A stretch of 64,000 nt of DNA from an uncultured Tenacibaculum sp. (GCF_947502995.1 NZ_CANNBW010000021.1:34186-98185); one strand, 5' to 3'. Counted from the stretch's first letter, positions 35,952 through 42,370 are shown. The notes: generated by a model from the sequence alone, not told the origin. Program-made: numbers and translations.

Positions 35952-36383
35952 AGTCTTTTAACTCATATTCAATATACGCCTCTTGTCTAAATGAAGAATT
36001 ATATAGTCTGTATCAAAGTCTAATAGCTAAATAATTGAAAAATAAAGAAGAATATCGATTGGGTTTATCGAAATCAAGCCAAGTAACTGAGCAATGTCGA
36101 AATCTGGTAACTGAGTTCATCGAAGTTTGGTGGCTGAGCAATGTCGAAGGCTGGTGTCTGAGCAATGTCGAAGTCTGGTGGCTGAGCAATGTCGAAGCCC
36201 AACACAATCCCAAAAGTTTTAACAAACAAGGTAACAGAAGGCAACTCAAAGCCAATAGTAGTTACATCACAGCACAAAAAATTAACAATAAAACATATTA
36301 AATTAAAAAACTAGTAGACAGCTGGGTAACAAATGACAAAAGAGAACACAATATAGCAAAGAGAAATAAAAAAAATAATTGTT
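35952..36383. other. Intergenic region at the downstream border of the defence island
   Basis: This 432-bp spacer contains repeat cluster C (36061-36199). About 100 bp before it and 180 bp after it hold no promoter or gene that I can defend. Confidence 0.6.
36061..36199 (+). repeat. Palindromic repeat cluster C, downstream border of the defence island
   Basis: One half unit and five full units of the CTGAG/TCGAAG family in head-to-tail order. The last three repeat with an exact 24-bp period. Stem pairs change between units: AACT with AGTT (36108-36127), and GGCT with AGCC in the last unit. All read in the same direction as cluster B on the other side of the island. Confidence 0.9.
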
Positions 36384-37094
36384 ATGAGTTCAAGATCACA
36401 AAAATCATTTGCAAGTAAATTAGGAAATGCTAAAAAGTTAAAAACAATAGTAACCAGTTTTACAGAATATCAAGCACCAGTACCCAATGCATCATTAGAA
36501 GCACTTACTACCGCAATAACAAATATAGAAACGGTACAGCAACAGTACAATACAGCAAAAGCAGATTATACCATAAAAACAGTACAAAGAAGAGAAATTT
36601 TCACTGAAGCACCTGATGCACTAGAAAGAAGGCTTTCACCAATACGAACTTTTATAGAAGCAGTTAAAGGAAAAAACAGTACAGAGTTAATACAGATTAC
36701 AAGTTTAGTAAATAAAATACGAGGAAATGCAAAGCCAAAAGTTGTTCAAATCACAGAAAACGAAACAGAAACGATAAGTCAGATAGAAAGAACTTACGCT
36801 AGTAGAATAGCAAACTTTAAAAACATTATAGATATTCTAGTCAGTTTAGGAGATACCTACAGTCCGCCTAATACTCTAATACAAATAGAAGCACTAAGTG
36901 CATTAGCAATAGCAGCAGAAAACAGTACAGTTGCTGTAGACACATGCTTAAGTGTATTAAAACCATTAATAAATACCAGACAAGAACTATTTACAGGATT
37001 AAGTCAACAAACACAAAGCATTAAAAACTTTGTAAAAGCCCAATACGGTTTAACCTCAAACGAATACAAGCAAATTAAAGGAATATCAATTTAA
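36384..37094 (+). CDS. Orphan helical protein with an internal duplicated motif
   Basis: A 236-residue cytoplasmic protein, Thr/Ala/Gln-rich and predicted largely helical, with no signal peptide. I do not recognise a named family, though similar proteins seem familiar from other Flavobacteriia. Two segments resemble each other: SPIRTFIEAVKGKNSTELIQI near 84-104 and QSIKNFVKAQYGLTSNEYKQI near 212-232. Both follow I-x-x-F-x-x-A-x-x-G-x-x-S-x-E. This suggests the protein arose by duplication of a roughly 120-residue unit, each half ending in the motif. The gene is flanked by repeat clusters C and D and lies next to a GIY-YIG nuclease gene. No function can be assigned. Confidence 0.7.
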   Translation: MSSRSQKSFASKLGNAKKLKTIVTSFTEYQAPVPNASLEALTTAITNIETVQQQYNTAKADYTIKTVQRREIFTEAPDALERRLSPIRTFIEAVKGKNSTELIQITSLVNKIRGNAKPKVVQITENETETISQIERTYASRIANFKNIIDILVSLGDTYSPPNTLIQIEALSALAIAAENSTVAVDTCLSVLKPLINTRQELFTGLSQQTQSIKNFVKAQYGLTSNEYKQIKGISI

Positions 37095-37110
37095 TAACTA
37101 ACTAAGCTAG

Positions 37111-37268
37111 AGATTGAGCCAAGTCGAAGTCAAAGTTGGCCCTTCGAGCACTTCAGGGACCTTACAATCAAAAATAAAAAGGTGGCTGAGGCTCTCGAAG
37201 CCAAGTCTAGTGACTGAGCTGTGTCGAAGTCAAGCCCGGTGGCCCGGTAGCTGAGTAAAATCGAAGCC
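37111..37268 (+). repeat. Palindromic repeat cluster D, directly upstream of the GIY-YIG gene
   Basis: Four units of the CTGAG/TCGAAG family and one reversed long unit (37138-37163). The last unit, with AGCT and AGC flanking the core, ends 10 bp before the GIY-YIG start codon. A GGCT/AGCC unit is at 37183-37202. Confidence 0.88.
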
Positions 37269-37278
37269 AAAAATCAAC

Positions 37279-37578
37279 ATGCAAAAAGGATACATGTATA
37301 TATTACAATGCTCAGATGGAAGTTACTATACAGGAAGCACTATAAACTTAGAGCTACGAATAAAACAACATCAAAATGGAGAAGGAGCGAAACATACAAA
37401 AAAACGATTACCAGTTAAATTAGTATATTTTGAAGAATTTTTAACAATACAAGAAGCTTTTCATAGAGAAAAACAAATTCAAAAATGGAGAAGAGAAAAG
37501 AAGGAAGCATTAATTGCAGGAAACCTTGAAAAACTAAAAGAATTATCACGAAAACCCAGTACTGACCCTGGTGACTGA
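37279..37578 (+). CDS. GIY-YIG nuclease domain protein (UPF0213/YhbQ-like) embedded in palindromic repeats
   Basis: A 99-residue single-domain protein. The GIY-YIG motif reads YMYILQCSDGSYYTGST at about 5-21. The catalytic Arg lies in LELRIKQHQNG near 28-38, and the Glu in EAFHREKQIQKWRREKK near 52-68. These are the residues of an active nuclease fold. The last residues (KPSTDPGD) and the TGA are encoded by the first unit of repeat cluster E. The gene starts 10 bp after the last unit of cluster D, so palindromes wrap it on both sides. Stand-alone GIY-YIG proteins of this size have weak or unknown activity. The tight link to repeats suggests that it acts on them. Confidence 0.88.
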   Translation: MQKGYMYILQCSDGSYYTGSTINLELRIKQHQNGEGAKHTKKRLPVKLVYFEEFLTIQEAFHREKQIQKWRREKKEALIAGNLEKLKELSRKPSTDPGD

Positions 37579-37966
37579 GCAGGGTCGAAGTCAAGTCTGG
37601 TAACTAAGTTTATCGAAGCCTGGTGACTGAGCTCTGTCGAAATCAAGTTTGGTAGCTGAGCTCTGTCGAAGTTAACGGCCCTTCGAGTACCTCAGGGGCC
37701 TTTGTAATTAAAATGAAAAAGCAGACTGAGTTCATCGAATCCCGGTGACTGAGTTTATCGAGGTCAAGTCCGCAGGCTGAGCTCTTTAGAAGTCAACGGC
37801 CCTTCGAGTACCTCAGGGACCTTTGTAATTTAAATGAAAATGCAAACTAAGTTCATCGAATCCCGGTGACTGAGTTTATCGAGGTCAAGTCTGGTAACTG
37901 AGCCGAGTCGAAGTCCGGTGACTGAGTTTATCGAAGTCAAGCCTGGTGGCTGAGGCTCTCGAAGCC
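37564..37966 (+). repeat. Palindromic repeat cluster E, starting inside the GIY-YIG gene
   Basis: About twelve CTGAG/TCGAAG units and two reversed long units. The first unit overlaps the GIY-YIG stop and forms a longer hairpin: GACCCTG (37564-37570) pairs perfectly with CAGGGTC (37580-37586). A 121-bp segment is duplicated in tandem (37674-37794, and 37795 to about 37891). The last unit is GGCTGAGGCTCTCGAAGCC at 37948-37966. This cluster makes up most of the 479-bp gap before the next gene. Confidence 0.9.
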
Positions 37967-38023
37967 ACGGAAATCCACATTTTTTTCTGCAGAAATCACA
38001 TTTTTTATCAAGTAGATGTCTAT

Positions 38024-38031
38024 TAGTTTTG
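38024..38031 (+). promoter_or_regulatory. Promoter -7 element of the 92-residue orphan gene
   Basis: TAGTTTTG fits TAnnTTTG, 27 bp before the ATG at 38058. A purine-rich AAAAGGGG lies 7-14 bp before that ATG. Together they favour 38058 over the upstream ATG at 38016, which would precede the transcription start. Confidence 0.5.
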
Positions 38032-38057
38032 TATATATAATTAAAAGGGGAATAGAT

Positions 38058-38336
38058 ATGGAAGAAATCGTTTTTAAAACATTAGCTAACAGAAAAAAAT
38101 ACACGAGTATAGATCATTTTATAGCAGAAGTGATGAACAATAATCACAAAGATGAGTTTAGCTACGACGGAATAAAAGATGCTGTTTTTAAGTTAATTAT
38201 ATATGGATTTATTACAGTTGATACCACATCTATTAAAAATTGCATCCGAAAAGAAAATAATTTCTACAAAGCAAAAAAACTAGGCGGAGTAGGAGAATGG
38301 TTAAAATACCGTCAATCTCACAGAAACGCAGCATAA
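38058..38336 (+). CDS. Small orphan protein between repeat clusters
   Basis: A 92-residue cytoplasmic protein, basic at its C-terminus (KLGGVGEWLKYRQSHRN). The order helix (FKTLANRKKYTSIDHFIAEV), helix (YDGIKDAVFKLIIYGF), beta strand (ITVDTTS) is compatible with a small winged-helix fold, but I cannot confirm this. An upstream in-frame ATG at 38016 would add 14 residues; I reject it on promoter and ribosome-binding-site position. The gene stands between repeat clusters E and F and has its own terminator. No function can be assigned. Confidence 0.6.
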   Translation: MEEIVFKTLANRKKYTSIDHFIAEVMNNNHKDEFSYDGIKDAVFKLIIYGFITVDTTSIKNCIRKENNFYKAKKLGGVGEWLKYRQSHRNAA

Positions 38337-38358
38337 AAAAACATAAAAATATAAAACG

Positions 38359-38384
38359 AATCCTGAACTAGTTTCAGGATTTTT
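38359..38384 (+). terminator. Intrinsic terminator after the small orphan gene
   Basis: Arms AATCCTGAA (38359-38367) and TTCAGGATT (38373-38381) with a 5-nt loop and a short T run. Confidence 0.8.
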
Positions 38385-38426
38385 CATATAAAATTTTTAG
38401 TTGTAAATCATATTTATTTTAAATAC

Positions 38427-38575
38427 TGCCCTTCTAGAACTTCTGGGACCTTATAATCAAATAGGTGACTGAGCCTAGTCAAAGGTAATGAGTTAGCTGA
38501 GTTTATTGAATTCGGGTGACTGAGGTTCTCGAAGTCATCGAAGTCAAACATGGTGACTGAGCAAAGCCGAAGTCA
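38427..38575 (+). repeat. Palindromic repeat cluster F, overlapping the dnaX stop
   Basis: One decayed reversed long unit (38428-38451) and four CTGAG/TCGAAG units. The last unit (GACTGAGCAAAGCCGAAGTC at about 38555-38574) reaches the 3' end of the convergent dnaX frame. The dnaX stop codon (TCA on the plus strand, 38573-38575) takes its first two bases from this repeat. Confidence 0.85.
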
Positions 38576-39208
38576 GACATCCAACCCAAACGTCTGTTTC
38601 AACTTATCTAAAAGTGGATTCTTTTCTCGTAGTTTTGCATACTTTTCTTGTGGAGTGTAAGCAAATTTCTTCTCTACAGTTTCACTAACTTTAATACTGA
38701 CAGAAAGTCCATAATTATTTAAACGCTGACGAATAAACTTTAATAGAGCAGGTTTACCTTTTTCAAGTTGACTTTTCATTAAAGTATTAGGTAGTGTAAC
38801 TATAACTTCAAAATTCTGTTGTTTTTTAGGTTGACCAGCCAACAATATAGAAGCAATATTTTTTTCTCCTAATTCCTGTAACTTAAAATAGTATTTCTTC
38901 CAAGCATCTTCTAATTGTTCTTGTGTAAAAGGTGTTCTTGGGTGATTATCGTAGTTTTCTTCTTCAACTTCTACAACTTGAGTTTCTTTCTTTTGCATTA
39001 ATCCTTTAAAAGAAAGCGCAGAAGTTCTACGTTTAATATTTTTAATAGAAGGCTTTTTTTCCTCCTGTGGTTTAGTTTCTGGAGCTTTTGGTGGAGGTGG
39101 AACAGCTTTGGATTGTTGTACAGATGAAATTGCGTCAGCCACTTGTTTTTTAGTAGGAGCTAACGAAGTAAAGAAAGTAGCAGGAATTATAAAGTTGCTA
39201 TTTTTTTT
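38573..39208 (-). CDS. dnaX: DnaX C-terminal (tau-like) part in the second frame
   Basis: This is the downstream half of DNA polymerase III gamma/tau, read in a different frame from the ATPase half. From the A10 run it reads KKNSNFIIPATFFTSLAPTKKQ, a Pro/Lys-rich linker (PPPPKAPETKPQEEKKP), and a C-terminal domain with YFKLQELGEKNIASILLAG and ALLKFIRQRLNNYGLSVSI. In Bacteroidota the full DnaX continues from the ATPase part through a Lys run and S-N-F-I-I-P, so this frame is clearly the natural continuation. Joining the halves by skipping one A gives 565 residues, a normal length. It carries the polymerase/helicase-binding part of tau. The stop overlaps repeat cluster F. Confidence 0.8.
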   Translation of the reverse strand, partial: KKNSNFIIPATFFTSLAPTKKQVADAISSVQQSKAVPPPPKAPETKPQEEKKPSIKNIKRRTSALSFKGLMQKKETQVVEVEEENYDNHPRTPFTQEQLEDAWKKYYFKLQELGEKNIASILLAGQPKKQQNFEVIVTLPNTLMKSQLEKGKPALLKFIRQRLNNYGLSVSIKVSETVEKKFAYTPQEKYAKLREKNPLLDKLKQTFGLDV

Positions 39209-40271
39209 TTGCTCCATCAAAATTGATAGAGGCAATTTGCATTAAGCACAGCTCAACTAGCAATCGTTGATTTTTACTTGCTTTATACTTTAAGTCACAA
39301 TCATTTGCCTTATCAATAGCTGGTAATAAGAAAGGCATGGCAGCCTTGTTGGCTTGTTCTAAGTATTTCTTTTTAGTAGTATCTCCAACTTCTAATAACG
39401 GAATTGTAGCAGCGTCTTTAGCTACTAACAAATCTCTAAAGTGTGAAGCTAATCCACTAATAAAATGTTGTCCTTCAAAACCTTTTGCTAATACTTCATT
39501 ATAAGCCATCAACACTTCAGGAATTTTATTTTCTAATAATAAATCCGTCATGTTAAAATACACTTCATAATCCAGAACATTTAAATTCTGAGTAACAGCT
39601 TCACGAGTTAAATTATTTCCAGAAAAACTAACTACACGGTCAAAGATCGATAACGCATCTCGCATCGCTCCGTCTGCTTTCTGAGCTATAATATGTAAAG
39701 CATCATCATCTGCAGTAATGTTTTCACGTTCACAAATTACTTTCAAGTAATTTTTAGCATCTAAAACACCAATACGTTTAAAGTCAAAAATCTGACAACG
39801 TGATAAAATCGTTGGAATAATTTTATGTTTCTCAGTTGTTGCTAAAATAAAAATAGCATGTGCAGGAGGTTCTTCTAAAGTCTTTAAAAAAGCATTAAAA
39901 GCTGCTTGAGACAACATGTGCACCTCATCAATAATATAAACTTTATATTTTCCTGTTTGAGGCGGAATTCGAACTTGATCGGTTAGGTTACGAATATCAT
40001 CTACAGAGTTATTAGAAGCCGCATCCAATTCAAAAATGTTAAATGCAAAATCTTCATCTGCACTATCTGAACTTTCTTGATTGATACGTTTTGCTAAAAT
40101 ACGTGCACACGATGTTTTACCAACACCACGCGGACCTGTAAATAACAAAGCTTGAGCTAAATGGTTATTTTTAATAGCATTTTCAAGCGTATTAGTAATC
40201 GCTTGTTGACCCACAACATCCTCAAAGTTTTGAGGTCTGTATTTTCGTGCCGATACTATAAAATGTTCCAT
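39198..40271 (-). CDS. dnaX: DNA polymerase III subunit gamma/tau, ATPase part (stops right after an A10 run)
   Basis: A 357-residue clamp-loader ATPase in the zero frame. Walker A is GPRGVGKTSCARILAK at about 46-61. The loop after it is acidic (ESSDSADEDF) and lacks the four Cys of the usual DnaX zinc module. Walker B is DEVHMLS, the SRC motif is PTILSRCQIFDFKR, and helical domain III ends at LCLMQIASINFDGAKKK. The next codon is TAG at 39198-39200, immediately after ten A. The start is the ATG at 40271 (MEHFIVSARKYRPQNF); an ATG 33 bp upstream adds an unconserved piece. The product spans domains I-III, as E. coli gamma does. Confidence 0.88.
   Translation of the reverse strand: MEHFIVSARKYRPQNFEDVVGQQAITNTLENAIKNNHLAQALLFTGPRGVGKTSCARILAKRINQESSDSADEDFAFNIFELDAASNNSVDDIRNLTDQVRIPPQTGKYKVYIIDEVHMLSQAAFNAFLKTLEEPPAHAIFILATTEKHKIIPTILSRCQIFDFKRIGVLDAKNYLKVICERENITADDDALHIIAQKADGAMRDALSIFDRVVSFSGNNLTREAVTQNLNVLDYEVYFNMTDLLLENKIPEVLMAYNEVLAKGFEGQHFISGLASHFRDLLVAKDAATIPLLEVGDTTKKKYLEQANKAAMPFLLPAIDKANDCDLKYKASKNQRLLVELCLMQIASINFDGAKKK
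39201..39210 (-). other. A10 slippery run at the dnaX frame break
   Basis: On the coding strand the gene reads GGAGC, ten A, TAGC. The zero frame gives Ala-Lys-Lys-Lys-stop. Loss of one A (or gain of two) gives Ala-Lys-Lys-Asn-Ser-Asn and the full tau frame. This is either a programmed slippage site, a real mutation, or a homopolymer sequencing error. Confidence 0.75.
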
Positions 40272-40643
40272 TCGATCTTGTGAATTATATAGCAAATGTA
40301 GCAAAGACTAAGACTACAAACAAACAAAGTTTCTAACAATGTTTTTTTCTAAAAACAAAGCATTAAGTTACTAACCTCATTTTGATTATTATTACATATA
40401 TAAACCAATAGAAAATTATAGCGTGTTGTGAATAAAAATATTGGAATGATAGCCGTTAAATTTGATCTTTGATAAGAATTACTTAAAATCAAGGTAGCAG
40501 AGGTGGAGGTTAGATGAAAAGCTGTTTGAGCAAAGCGAGTTCTTTTCATCTGTGGCTGGTAATACAGTAGTATTTTTTAATTCTTATCCTAAATCTTGAT
40601 TTTTGCTTCTTTGTATCAAGACAAAGAAAGAAGTAATAGCTTT
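40272..40643. other. Intergenic region with a nested inverted repeat
   Basis: A 372-bp spacer between dnaX and the LytTR gene. It contains the nested palindrome listed at 40471-40588. The rest is AT-rich, with no clear gene or promoter. Confidence 0.55.
40471..40588. repeat. Nested inverted repeat of 118 bp (MITE-like or structured RNA)
   Basis: Outer arms GATAAGAATTA (40471-40481) and TAATTCTTATC (40578-40588) are perfect over 11 bp. Inner arms AGATGAAAAG (40512-40521) and CTTTTCATCT (40542-40551) are perfect over 10 bp around a 20-nt loop. The segments between the arms are partly complementary. It has no reading frame of note. Confidence 0.6.
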
Positions 40644-41345
40644 TTACAAACTCAAAAACTCCTTTACATTAATTTTATAGACCTTTCCAATAGGAATAAT
40701 ATGCTTATTAATAAAAATTCGATTTCCTTCTACAGACTTGATTTTCCTTTTGGCAACTAAAAAAGATTTATGTACTTGTAGAATATGATATTTTGGAAAT
40801 AAAGTTAATAAATCAGAAATTTTCTCTCGTATAGTTAGTTCTTCTTGCTCGGTTACGATTTTACAATAATTGCCAACTGCTTCAATATATAATAAATCGT
40901 CTAATAAGATTTGATAATATTTCTTGTTCGATTTTATAATAACATGTTTATCGGGTGTAGTTTCTGGCACTGCTGCTGAAACTGTTTTTGGAGTATGAAC
41001 AGCTTCTGTTTTTTGTATTGCTTTTACAAAACGTTCGAAACTAAACGGCTTCAATAAATAATCTACGATATTAAGTTCATAACCTTCTAGTGCATATTCT
41101 TTATACGCGGTAGTAACAATCACTTTTGGTGGATTGGTTAAGGTTTTTAAAAAATCAAAACCTTTTAATTTAGGCATATTTAAATCCAAGAATATCAAAT
41201 CTACCGAGTTGTTTTTTAAACACTCTAAAGCTTCTATAGCATCGTAACAATTTTTCACCAAATTATAATTCGGTAACAAATCACAATATCCTTTTATAAT
41301 ATCGTGAGCAATATATTCATCATCAATAATTAAATAATTGGTCAT
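40644..41345 (-). CDS. LytTR-type response regulator
   Basis: A 233-residue DNA-binding response regulator. The receiver domain (1-120) has acidic residues IDDE near 7-10, the phospho-acceptor Asp in IFLDLNMPKLKG near 55, the Thr in VTTAYKEYA, and Lys in LLKPFSF. The LytTR DNA-binding domain (about 135-233) is marked by KYYQILLDDLLYIEAVGNYC, TIREKISDLL, and FLVAKRKIKSVEGN near the end. It shares a 4-bp overlap with the upstream histidine kinase, the usual arrangement for LytS/LytR-type pairs in Bacteroidota. Its targets are unknown. Confidence 0.93.
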   Translation of the reverse strand: MTNYLIIDDEYIAHDIIKGYCDLLPNYNLVKNCYDAIEALECLKNNSVDLIFLDLNMPKLKGFDFLKTLTNPPKVIVTTAYKEYALEGYELNIVDYLLKPFSFERFVKAIQKTEAVHTPKTVSAAVPETTPDKHVIIKSNKKYYQILLDDLLYIEAVGNYCKIVTEQEELTIREKISDLLTLFPKYHILQVHKSFLVAKRKIKSVEGNRIFINKHIIPIGKVYKINVKEFLSL

Positions 41346-42166
41346 ATTGTAATGCTTAAAAATGCTTCAAAAGTATTATTCATTGTACGAGTAGTAAATG
41401 TATGGTTATTCGGATAGGTAAGTTCTAATCGACGTGTTAAATTTTCTAGCCCGATTCCTTTTTGAGTTACATGCGTGGGATCAAAATTATTTTTAATTGT
41501 AAACTTAATTTCTGAATTGGTAGTTGTTAATTCAATGGTAACAAAAGCTTCATTACGTAATACTTCAACGCCGTGTTTAAAAGCATTTTCTACAAGAATA
41601 ATAAACAGAAGCGGCACAATATTTACATCATTATTTTCAATGTTTGTTTGAAAAGAAATATCAATATTCTTCTTGTAACGCATTTGATGTAAACTGATAA
41701 AGTTTTGAATAAAATCAATTTCTTCCTGAATAGAAACAGTATCTTTTAAACCTTCGTAAACACTGTAACGCATCATATCAGAAAGTTTTAAAACCAATTG
41801 TTTCGCTTTTTCTGAATCACGATCTATAAGTCCATATAAATTATTCAGTATGTTAAAAAAGAAATGCGGATTTACCTGAGTTTGTAGATGAATCAACTCT
41901 GTTTTTTTCTTTTCATTTTTTAAATCGATGATCGTTTTTATTTGCTGAACCAACCAATGTATAGCGATTCCAAGAATAGTTAATATGAGAAGAATATAAT
42001 ATCCTAATAAAATGAAAACTACACTTGAAGGCCAATTTACTGTAATAACAAAAGAATCTTTATCGGTACTAATAATTTTATAACTAATCCATAGTAAAGG
42101 AATAGCTAAAGAAATAAAACTAATGAGTATAAATATTCTTTTATTTTGTTTGAACCATTGTATCAT
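41342..42166 (-). CDS. LytS/YehU-type sensor histidine kinase
   Basis: A 274-residue membrane kinase with two hydrophobic segments (ILISFISLAIPLLWISYKII and WPSSVVFILLGYYILLILTI) that leave only a short extracytoplasmic loop. The phospho-acceptor His is in LQTQVNPHFFFNILNNLYGL, the His_kinase domain signature. LVENAFKHGV is the N box, and KGIGLENLTRRLELTYP the glycine box. The kinase is co-transcribed with the LytTR regulator downstream (4-bp overlap) and should phosphorylate it. The signal sensed is unknown. Confidence 0.93.
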   Translation of the reverse strand: MIQWFKQNKRIFILISFISLAIPLLWISYKIISTDKDSFVITVNWPSSVVFILLGYYILLILTILGIAIHWLVQQIKTIIDLKNEKKKTELIHLQTQVNPHFFFNILNNLYGLIDRDSEKAKQLVLKLSDMMRYSVYEGLKDTVSIQEEIDFIQNFISLHQMRYKKNIDISFQTNIENNDVNIVPLLFIILVENAFKHGVEVLRNEAFVTIELTTTNSEIKFTIKNNFDPTHVTQKGIGLENLTRRLELTYPNNHTFTTRTMNNTFEAFLSITI

Positions 42167-42340
42167 ACAGCTAAATTAAAGATTGACTAGGATTCTACAA
42201 ATAAAGAAGACAAACGTTCGTCAACTCATAATAAACGGACAATAACTCGTAATAAAGGTACTTTTTAAGAAAAATTGAAGAGTTTAATACAACTTAAGAG
42301 TCGTTTATCCCAATAGTTTTAAAAGGTTAAAGTGCTAAAA

Positions 42341-42348
42341 TACTTTTG
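42341..42348 (+). promoter_or_regulatory. Promoter -7 element of the phosphoesterase gene
   Basis: TACTTTTG fits TAnnTTTG, 23 bp before the start codon. A TTTT stands 20 bp upstream as a weak -33 box. It lies between two 9-bp arms GGTTAAAGT (42325-42333) and ACTTTAACC (42361-42369) that could be an operator. Confidence 0.55.
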
Positions 42349-42370
42349 AGGAAACTTAAAACTTTAACCG

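Noticed and set aside
36200..36300. Possible relic of a coding tail (PKVLTNKVTEGNSKPIVV in one frame) after cluster C
   Set aside because: It has no start, is only about 35 codons long, and no family is recognised. Too weak to report as a pseudogene.
36013..36301. Open frames on both strands across cluster C with repeated WWLSNVE or FDIAQPP units
   Set aside because: They arise because the last units repeat with a 24-bp period, a multiple of three. No coding support exists apart from the repeats.
38016..38057. Upstream start of the small orphan gene
   Set aside because: The promoter element at 38024-38031 would lie inside the coding region, and the purine-rich ribosome site precedes 38058.
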